Shown one piece after another: positions 14,188 through 19,942 of a stretch of DNA of 19,942 nucleotides (the first letter of the stretch is position 1; each line of letters opens with the position of its first letter). The translations under genes and the position numbers were made by a program. The DNA comes from DATCZS01 sp036525795 (lineage in GTDB: Bacteria; Actinomycetota; Acidimicrobiia; Spongiisociales; ZC4RG35): NCBI GenBank assembly GCA_036525795.1, contig DATCZS010000020.1, forward strand, positions 1-19,942. Direction: 5' to 3'. The notes below the pieces were generated by a model. It searched no databases and was not told where the DNA came from. It saw nothing but the letters and a program-made list of their open reading frames with translations.

Positions 14188-14915
14188 ACGTGATGAGTTT
14201 CTCGGGCATCGAAAAGCACTTCGGCGGGATCACCGCCCTCGCCGGTGTCGATGGAACGGTGGAAGAAGGCGAGATCCTGGGACTGGTCGGACCCAACGGG
14301 TCGGGCAAGTCAACTCTCATCAATGTGCTCAGCGGCTTCTTCGAACCGTCCGCCGGCACCATCAGCTACGCCGGCGAAGACATCACCGCCACCGCCGCCC
14401 ACCAGCGGTTCCGGGCCGGCATCGCCCGCACCTACCAGATCCCCCGCCCGCTGTCGGAGATGACGGTGCTCGAGAACGCAGCCATGGCGCTGATCTTCGG
14501 GCGCGCCAAGATGGCTCCAGGCGATGCCCAGGATGCGGCGATGGAATGGCTCGAGTTCGCCTCCCTCGACCGCTATGCCGGCGATCCGGTGTCCCGCCTG
14601 AACCTGCACCAGCTGAAGTACCTGGAGCTGGCGAGGGCGCTCGCCTCGAGCCCCAGGATCCTCTTCCTCGACGAGGTCCTGGCAGGGCTGAATCCCACCG
14701 AGATCGAGGAGTCGATCGGCATGATCCGCCGGATTCACGACCGGGGGGTGACGCTCGTGGTGGTCGAGCACGTCGTTCGGGTGGTGACCGCCCTCTCCAC
14801 CCGCATCATGGTGCTGGACCAGGGGCTGAAGATCGCCGACGGGGTGCCGGACGAGGTGATGGCCGACCCGGGTGTGGTGAAGGCCTATCTGGGTTCGAGG
14901 TGGGATCATGCTTGA
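14184..14915 (+). CDS. ABC transporter ATP-binding protein, LivG type
   Basis: A 243-residue ATPase powering the importer. Walker A is GPNGSGKST (36-44), the Q-loop is at YQIPRPL (84-90), Walker B with catalytic Glu is ILFLDE (159-164), and the switch His is His196 (VVVEH). The C-terminal VPDEVMADPGVVKAYLG is family-typical. The ABC signature is unusual: where LSGGQ or LSYGQ is expected it reads LNLHQL (139-144), with no glycine. The GTG start at 14184 has GGGAGG 7 nt upstream and overlaps the LivM stop. GTG 14190 and ATG 14193 are alternatives. It forms a heterodimer with the LivF-type protein, whose signature is canonical. Confidence 0.9.
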   Translation: MNVMSFSGIEKHFGGITALAGVDGTVEEGEILGLVGPNGSGKSTLINVLSGFFEPSAGTISYAGEDITATAAHQRFRAGIARTYQIPRPLSEMTVLENAAMALIFGRAKMAPGDAQDAAMEWLEFASLDRYAGDPVSRLNLHQLKYLELARALASSPRILFLDEVLAGLNPTEIEESIGMIRRIHDRGVTLVVVEHVVRVVTALSTRIMVLDQGLKIADGVPDEVMADPGVVKAYLGSRWDHA

Positions 14916-15612
14916 GGTCAGAGGTGTGGCGGCCGGATACGGCCAGGCGGGGGCGCTGTGGGACGTATCGCTCCGCGTCGAAGACGGCGAGGTGGTCACC
15001 ATCCTCGGTCCGAACGGAGCCGGGAAGTCGACGCTCGTCAACGTGCTCGGGGGCCTGCACCGCGCCTCCGGTGGAAGCATTCAGCTCGACGGTCGGGAGT
15101 TGGGCGGCGTCCCGGGGGACGAGGTCTGTGCCGCCGGGATCGCGGTGGTGCCGGAGGGTCGAAGGGTGTTCCCCACGATGACCGTGCTCGACAACCTCGA
15201 CGTCGGCGCCTACCACAAGGCGGCCCGCCTCCACCGCGACGAGTCATACGCCCGGGTGTGCGAGATCTTCCCCCTGCTGGCGGATCGCTCCACCCAGCTC
15301 GCCGGCAGCCTCAGCGGGGGCGAACAGCAGATGCTGGCGATCGGCCGGGCCCTGATGTCCCGGCCGCGGCTGCTGCTCCTCGACGAGCCTTCGCTCGGGC
15401 TCGCCCCGGTGATCGTCGAGCAGATCTTCGAGGTCGTCCGGCAGATCAACCAGGCCGGGACCTCGGTGCTGCTCGTGGAACAGAACGTGGTCGACGCCCT
15501 CGAGCTGGCGAATCGGGCATACATCCTGGAGGAGGGGCACATCGTGCGGGAAGGGCTACCGGCCGAACTGCTCGCGGACGAGGGTCTGCGCGCCGCCTAT
15601 TTCGGGATGTGA
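14908..15612 (+). CDS. ABC transporter ATP-binding protein, LivF type
   Basis: A 234-residue ATPase, second nucleotide-binding subunit of the importer. All motifs are canonical: Walker A GPNGAGKST (34-42), LivF-typical GIAVVPEGRRVFPTMTVLDNL (77-97), signature LSGGEQQ (135-141), Walker B LLLLDE (155-160) and an EQN switch region (191-193) typical of LivF. It overlaps the LivG gene by 8 bp and the amidohydrolase gene by one base (TGATG). Confidence 0.92.
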   Translation: MLEVRGVAAGYGQAGALWDVSLRVEDGEVVTILGPNGAGKSTLVNVLGGLHRASGGSIQLDGRELGGVPGDEVCAAGIAVVPEGRRVFPTMTVLDNLDVGAYHKAARLHRDESYARVCEIFPLLADRSTQLAGSLSGGEQQMLAIGRALMSRPRLLLLDEPSLGLAPVIVEQIFEVVRQINQAGTSVLLVEQNVVDALELANRAYILEEGHIVREGLPAELLADEGLRAAYFGM

Positions 15613-17219
15613 TGACCATGCGCGATCGAGTGTTCGCAAACGGGCGCATCTGGACGGGGAGCGGGCACGTCGAGGCGCTGTCGGTGCGCAACGGAAGGGT
15701 CAGGGCCACCGGTGACGCCGAGTCGGTCCGGTCGTCCGTCGACGCAGACGCCGAGATCTTCGATCTCGAAGGCAGGACCGCGATCCCCGGACTGATCGAT
15801 TCCCACGTCCACGTGCTGCGCGCCGGGGTGCACTGGAACGACCTGGTGCGATGGGACGACGGGGTGGCGACGCTGCGCGAGGGCCTGGACCGGATCACGG
15901 CCGCCGCCCGGCGGCTCGGACCGGGAGTGTGGCTGAGAGTCCTCGGCGGATGGCATCCGGGTCAGTTCGCCGAAGGCCGGGGGCCGACCCGACAGGAGCT
16001 GGACGCGGCTGCCCCGGACAATCCGGTCTACGTCCAGCTGCTCTATGAGGATGCGCTGCTCAACTCGGCTGCCGTCTCTCTGGCGCTGGGGGATGGCGAC
16101 CCTCCCGGCGGTTCGATCGAGCGGGACGCGGCCGGTGCCCCGACAGGGCGGATCCGGGGCGCAGGTGCCTTCGCGATGGTGCTGAGCCAGATCCCCCCAC
16201 CGACCGTCGCTGCCCAGCGGGCGTCGACGAGGGCGGTCATGGCCGAGTTCAACGCCGCAGGCCTGACCGGCGCCGTCGATCCGGGCGGCTTCGGGGTCAC
16301 GCCCGACTCCTATCAGGCGCTCTTCGACGTGTGGCGTGCCGGCGAGGCCACCCTCCGAACCCGCCTGTATCTGGTGCCCCCGACGCGAGGCAACGAGGTG
16401 GCCGAGATGAAGGACTGGATCCGGTTCATCCAGCCCATGTTCGGCGACGACATGCTCCGGTATGTCGGAGCGGGCGAGATCCTCACATTCGGCTGTCACG
16501 ATCTCGAGGGCTTGACCGATTTCCGCGTCGACCCACATGCCAAGGGCGACCTGCGGGAGATCGTCAGGGCCCTGGCAGGCGCCGGATGGAACGTCCACAT
16601 GCACGCGGTGCTCGACGACACCGTCGCAGAGGTGCTCGACGTGTGGGAGGAGGTCGATGCCGAGATGGGGCTCAACGGCCGCTATTCCCTCGCCCACATC
16701 GAGCCCATCACCCGTCGGAATCTGGAACGGATGAGCGCTCTCGGCGTCGGGGCAGGCATCCAGAACCGGATGATGTTCCGGGCGGCCGACTCGGCGGAGG
16801 TGTGGGGTGGGGACGAGGTGATCGTGCACTCGCCGCCGCTGCGCGACATCCTCGACCTGGGGATCCCGCTCGGAGCCGGCACAGACGGGACGGTGGTGTC
16901 GCCGTTCGACCCGTGGCGCTCGATCTGGTGGCTGGTCACCGGGGGGTCGGTGGATGGTGCGCCGGCACGGGAGGAGCGGCACAGGCTCACGGTGGAGGAG
17001 GCCCTCCGCGCCTACACCGCCGGCAGCGCCTGGCTGGCGCTCGACGAGGACCGGCTCGGCCGTCTCGAGGCAGGCATGCTGGCCGACGTGGCGGTCCTCG
17101 ATCGCGACCCCTTCTCGATCCCCCCGGACGAGCTGGCGCAGGTGTCAGCCGACCTCACCATGGTGGAAGGCCGCATCGTCCACGCCGCCGCCCCGTTCGC
17201 GGGAGCAGTCGAGCGGTGA
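15612..17219 (+). CDS. Amidohydrolase family protein (YtcJ/Amidohydro_3-like)
   Basis: A 535-residue TIM-barrel metal-dependent hydrolase of the amidohydrolase superfamily, likely cleaving an amide or other C-N bond. Metal ligands are visible: His65 and His67 (DSHVHV), a His around 329-331 (NVHMHAVLD), His362 (LAHIEP) and Asp425 (GAGTDG). N- and C-terminal beta-sandwich parts (VFANGRIWTG at 7-16, and LADVAVLDRD near the end) are typical. It is the last gene of the transporter operon and starts in the TGATG overlap. ATG 15618 is an alternative start. Physical coupling to an importer suggests that it acts on the imported compound or its first product. The substrate is unknown. Confidence 0.86.
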   Translation: MTMRDRVFANGRIWTGSGHVEALSVRNGRVRATGDAESVRSSVDADAEIFDLEGRTAIPGLIDSHVHVLRAGVHWNDLVRWDDGVATLREGLDRITAAARRLGPGVWLRVLGGWHPGQFAEGRGPTRQELDAAAPDNPVYVQLLYEDALLNSAAVSLALGDGDPPGGSIERDAAGAPTGRIRGAGAFAMVLSQIPPPTVAAQRASTRAVMAEFNAAGLTGAVDPGGFGVTPDSYQALFDVWRAGEATLRTRLYLVPPTRGNEVAEMKDWIRFIQPMFGDDMLRYVGAGEILTFGCHDLEGLTDFRVDPHAKGDLREIVRALAGAGWNVHMHAVLDDTVAEVLDVWEEVDAEMGLNGRYSLAHIEPITRRNLERMSALGVGAGIQNRMMFRAADSAEVWGGDEVIVHSPPLRDILDLGIPLGAGTDGTVVSPFDPWRSIWWLVTGGSVDGAPAREERHRLTVEEALRAYTAGSAWLALDEDRLGRLEAGMLADVAVLDRDPFSIPPDELAQVSADLTMVEGRIVHAAAPFAGAVER

Positions 17220-17283
17220 GATGAGTCACCCCCACGTGACCGGCCGGATCGCGACCGGGCGAGGAGACGGGAGTCCGCCAGGC

Positions 17284-18159
17284 TCAGCCGCGCAGGGCTT
17301 CGGCGAGGGCGCTCATGTCGCGCTGTCCCAATCCTCTGCCAACCGCCTCACGGGCCGCGGCGAGGTTGGTGTTTCCCTGGGGCATCGGCGCACCCACCCG
17401 CTCGGCCAGGCCCAGGATCAGCTCCAGGTCCTTGACCACCAGGTCCAGGGCGAAGGCCACCGGCGTGGTGTCCGGTGCCAGGAACGCCTGGGTCTTGTAT
17501 GCGACGAAGGGGGCACCGGCGGCGCTGTTGGCGAACACCTCGTACGCCTGCTCGCGGGGAACGCCCGCCTTCTCGGCGAGGACCAGCGCCTCGGAGAGCG
17601 CCTGGTTGATGGCGTGGACCAGTCCGTTGACCGCCAGCTTCATGGTCGATCCGTTGCCGGACCCGCCGAGGTGGTAGATCTTGGCGGCGAGGGCTTCGAG
17701 GACGGGGCGGGCAGCGTCGAGGCCCCCCTCATCACCCCCGACCATGATGGTGAGGCTGCCCGCCTCCACGAGCGAGACCGAGCCGGACACCGGGGCGTCG
17801 AGGAGAACCGCTCCTCCGGATTCCACCGCGGGCCGGATCTCGGCAACCGTCGACGGGTCGATGGTGCTCATCTCCAGCACCACCTTGCCTGCGGTCAATC
17901 CTTCGACCAGGCCGTCCGCCCCCAGGTACGAGGAGCGCACGGCTGCATCGTCGGCGAGGATGCTGATGATCACGTCGGCCGCGGCGGCCGCTTCGGCCGG
18001 CGAGTCGCTGACCGTCGCCCCGAGCTGCGAGCCGAGGGCCCGGGCCCGCTCGATCGTCCGGTTGGAGAGGGTCACCTCGAACCCGGCGCGGGTGAGGGTC
18101 CCCGCCATGGCCGCTCCCATGCGGCCGACTCCGATGATCGCGACGTTCTGGGTGTTCAT
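17284..18159 (-). CDS. 3-hydroxyisobutyrate dehydrogenase family NAD(P)-dependent oxidoreductase
   Basis: A 291-residue beta-hydroxyacid dehydrogenase. The cofactor motif is IGVGRMGAAMAG (9-20). The family's substrate-binding signature is DAPVSGSVSLVEAGSLTIMVGG (121-142), and catalytic Lys174 lies in GNGSTMKLAVNGL with Asn178. Members oxidise 3-hydroxyisobutyrate, tartronate semialdehyde, 6-phosphogluconate-like and sulfolactaldehyde-type substrates, so the specificity is open. ATG 18159 with AGGAG upstream is preferred over the longer start at 18210. It is divergent from the LacI gene. I see no CAA(A/T)CGTTTG operator in that intergenic region, so control by the local LacI protein is not supported here. 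Confidence 0.87.
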   Translation of the reverse strand: MNTQNVAIIGVGRMGAAMAGTLTRAGFEVTLSNRTIERARALGSQLGATVSDSPAEAAAAADVIISILADDAAVRSSYLGADGLVEGLTAGKVVLEMSTIDPSTVAEIRPAVESGGAVLLDAPVSGSVSLVEAGSLTIMVGGDEGGLDAARPVLEALAAKIYHLGGSGNGSTMKLAVNGLVHAINQALSEALVLAEKAGVPREQAYEVFANSAAGAPFVAYKTQAFLAPDTTPVAFALDLVVKDLELILGLAERVGAPMPQGNTNLAAAREAVGRGLGQRDMSALAEALRG

Positions 18160-18269
18160 CTGGTCTCCTGTCTGGGGTCGGTGTCTCGCCGGTTTCGGGT
18201 CGAGAGGCATGTGGCGGGTGGCGTTGGATCGGACTGTGTCCTTGGTGGCGGTGAGGAGGGGTGCCGGCC

Positions 18270-19280
18270 GTGAACGCCCGGGTGACCCTCCACGACGTGG
18301 CTCGCGAGGTGGGCGTCCACCCGTCGACCGTGTCGCGGGCGCTGGACCCGGAGCGTTCGACCCTGGTCAAGGACTCGACGAGAAAACGGATCGAGGAGAC
18401 GGCCGACCGGCTCGGATACCGGCCGCACATGATCGCCCGCGGCCTGCAGACCGGCCGAACCCTCACCGTCGGCGTCGTGATCGCCGACCTCGGAAACACC
18501 TACTTCACGCCCATCATCCACGGCCTGACCGCAGGCCTCGAGACCCACGGCATGATGCCGGTGATCGCCGAGACCCAGGACGATCACCAGCGCTTCGCCA
18601 ACATCCTCGACCACATGCTGGGCAGGCACGTCGATGCGATCGTCTCGCTGGCGTCGCGGGCGGGCGACCGGGCGATCCTGGAGGAGGCATCGCGCCACGT
18701 GCCGGTGATCATCGCCGGGCGGCCGCTGGCGCACACCACCCTCCCCCAGGTGATCCAGGACGACAGGAGGGGCGGAGTGCTCGCCGCCGAGCACCTGATG
18801 GAACTGGGCCATCGTCGTGTCGTGCAGCTGCGCGGTCCGCTCGACGTCGAGAACTTCGCCAGGCGAGCCGAGGGGTTCTCCGAGGCGATCAGAAGCGGCG
18901 GCGCCATCGAGATCGGGATGGAGGTATATGCCAGACGCCCCGTGATCACCGAGGGCATCCGCCTGACCGAGATCCTGTTGAGCCGGGGTCCCCTCCCCAC
19001 CGGTGTCTTCGTCCACAACGACCTCATGGCGCTCGGTGTGCTGTCGGTGTTCGTCGAGAACGGTGTTCGCGTTCCGGAAGACGTGTCGCTGATCGGTCAC
19101 AACGACCTGCCGATGATCGGTCACGTCAACCCTCCGCTCACGACGATCCGCTCTCCGGGCTGGGATGTCGGGGTCCGATCCGCCGAGCTGGTCGAGCGTT
19201 TCATCGCCGGCCAGCCGGTCGAGGATTCGGTGCTCGAGCCGCTGCTGGTGGTCCGGGCGTCCACCGCACCTCCGTCCTGA
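18270..19280 (+). CDS. LacI/GalR family transcriptional repressor
   Basis: A 336-residue repressor. The helix-turn-helix VTLHDVAREVGVHPSTVSRAL is at residues 5-25, with the hinge helix RPHMIARGLQTGRT (51-64), whose Leu normally inserts into the central CG of the operator. An effector-binding domain of the type I periplasmic fold follows (GVVIADLGNTYFTPIIHGL onward). GTG 18270 is chosen because AGGAGG (18254-18259) lies 10 nt upstream. GTG 18261 would leave one base and is unlikely. It is the best candidate to bind the three CAA(A/T)CGTTTG sites in front of the bicupins and transporter. No such site was seen at its own promoter. The effector is unknown. Confidence 0.9.
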   Translation: MNARVTLHDVAREVGVHPSTVSRALDPERSTLVKDSTRKRIEETADRLGYRPHMIARGLQTGRTLTVGVVIADLGNTYFTPIIHGLTAGLETHGMMPVIAETQDDHQRFANILDHMLGRHVDAIVSLASRAGDRAILEEASRHVPVIIAGRPLAHTTLPQVIQDDRRGGVLAAEHLMELGHRRVVQLRGPLDVENFARRAEGFSEAIRSGGAIEIGMEVYARRPVITEGIRLTEILLSRGPLPTGVFVHNDLMALGVLSVFVENGVRVPEDVSLIGHNDLPMIGHVNPPLTTIRSPGWDVGVRSAELVERFIAGQPVEDSVLEPLLVVRASTAPPS

Positions 19281-19315
19281 CGCCGTCAGAGACGGCGGTG
19301 CATGTGACCGCCGTC
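19281..19315. terminator. Overlapping alternative hairpins at the lacI/SDR convergent junction
   Basis: CGCCGTC/GACGGCG (19281-19287 and 19291-19297, 3-nt loop) and GACGGCGGT/ACCGCCGTC (19291-19299 and 19307-19315, 7-nt loop) share an arm, so only one can form at a time. They follow the LacI stop directly and overlap the last codons of the convergent SDR gene. There is no U-tract. A terminator role is possible but not proven. Confidence 0.4.
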
Positions 19316-19942
19316 GACGTAGAGGTTGGTGCCGTTCATCGCCGGGTTCTCCAGGAGGAACCTGACCGCATCGACCACGTCCTCGGTGAGCACGGGGCGT
19401 CCGGTCGGAGTGTTCTCGAGCACGTTCTTGCGCATGGCTTCGTTCCCCTCCCAGTACCAGGTGTCGAGAACGATCCCCGGGTGGAGAGCGTTCACCCGGA
19501 TCGGACCGAGTTCGAGTGCGAGGGTTGCGACCATGGTGTGGACGGCGCCGTTGACGCTGGTGACGATGGTGGAGCCGACGTACGGCCGCTCCTTGGCGAG
19601 TCCGCCGAACAGCACGATGGAAGAGTCGTCGTGCATGCGGTCGAGCAGCTGGTGGATGGCCTCCGGGTAGCCGACGACCTTGATGGTGGCCAGCGTGGTG
19701 GCGCCCACGATGTTGAACTCCTTGACCTGATTGCGGTCCCGTTCGACGGCCGGGATCACCAGGTAGTCGACCGGTCCTTCCACCGGCGCCAGGGAGGCGG
19801 CGATCGAGGCCGGGTCGGCCAGATTCACGGCGATTCCGTGGGCATCCCCCCCGACGCGCTGCGCCGCCTCGTCGGCGCGGGTCTGGTCGCGACTCGACAG
19901 GTAGACCTTGCGGCCGGCGTCGGCGTAGTGCTTGGCGATGGA
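19286..19942 (-). CDS. SDR family protein, 5' end outside the window
   Basis: The reading frame stays open to the right edge, giving at least 218 residues. It begins SIAKHYADAGRKVYLSSRD, the segment that normally follows the GxxxGIG cofactor loop, so only about the first 15-20 residues are missing. GTG 19828 is an internal Val, not the start. LALELGPIRVNALHPGIV and the LYVDGGHM C-terminus are clear SDR features. The catalytic region is unusual: where YxxxK is expected the sequence reads IVTSVNGAV, with neither Tyr nor Lys. This suggests a divergent SDR with altered or no dehydrogenase activity. It is convergent with the LacI gene. The substrate is unknown. Confidence 0.82.
   Translation of the reverse strand, partial: SIAKHYADAGRKVYLSSRDQTRADEAAQRVGGDAHGIAVNLADPASIAASLAPVEGPVDYLVIPAVERDRNQVKEFNIVGATTLATIKVVGYPEAIHQLLDRMHDDSSIVLFGGLAKERPYVGSTIVTSVNGAVHTMVATLALELGPIRVNALHPGIVLDTWYWEGNEAMRKNVLENTPTGRPVLTEDVVDAVRFLLENPAMNGTNLYVDGGHMHRRL

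Noticed and set aside
15636..15650. Partial operator match CGCAAACGGGCGC
   Set aside because: Only the left half matches; it lies inside the amidohydrolase coding sequence and has no palindromic partner.
18160..18269. LacI operator between the hydroxyisobutyrate-type dehydrogenase and LacI genes
   Set aside because: I looked for CAA(A/T)CGTTTG and close variants in this intergenic region and found none, so autoregulation cannot be claimed.
19828..19828. GTG 19828 as the start of the right-edge SDR
   Set aside because: The frame continues upstream to the window edge with convincing SDR sequence (SIAKHYADAGRKVYLSSRD), so this codon is an internal Val.

Overview
The DNA is very GC-rich and densely coding, with short overlaps between genes. 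It looks chromosomal, from a member of the Actinomycetota. The substrate-binding lipoprotein has a Thr/Ala-rich linker directly after its lipobox Cys, and the DUF4386 protein has a poly-Thr N-terminus. I associate these features with the Acidimicrobiia and their relatives. That placement is inference; there is no rRNA or tRNA gene to anchor it, and I saw no phage, IS or CRISPR signal.

Layout. (1) Positions 1-329 hold no gene I can support, only the terminator of the next gene. (2) 330-3483: a DUF4386 membrane protein (minus) faces a TetR regulator (plus) across a pair of identical palindromic operators. A peroxiredoxin-like protein and an RlmM/FtsJ-like RNA 2'-O-methyltransferase follow on the plus strand. 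(3) 3516-8037 (minus): a tightly packed catabolic run transcribed in the order L-2-hydroxyglutarate oxidase (lhgO-like), HisD/HpsN-type dehydrogenase, SDR, cyclase-family metal hydrolase, hotdog thioesterase. A RidA gene diverges from its upstream end. (4) 8565-10446: two divergent, paralogous bicupin proteins share one LacI-type operator. (5) 10631-17219 (plus): a strong sigma70-like promoter overlapped by a LacI-type operator drives a complete branched-chain-amino-acid-type ABC transporter (lipoprotein, two permeases, two ATPases) and a metal-dependent amidohydrolase. A perfect 17-bp hairpin separates the binding-protein gene from the permeases. (6) 17284-19942: a 3-hydroxyisobutyrate-dehydrogenase-like enzyme (minus), a LacI repressor (plus), and an SDR cut by the right edge (minus).

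Taken together, positions 3516-19942 read as a catabolic island. The importer takes up an unknown organic acid, amino acid or amide. The amidohydrolase and the cyclase-family protein would hydrolyse C-N or lactone bonds. Several dehydrogenases and a flavoprotein oxidase would handle hydroxy acids, RidA would clear reactive imines, and the thioesterase would release an acid from CoA. The local LacI protein probably controls at least the transporter operon and the bicupin pair, because three copies of a near-identical CAA(A/T)CGTTTG operator lie exactly there. The substrate cannot be read from sequence alone.
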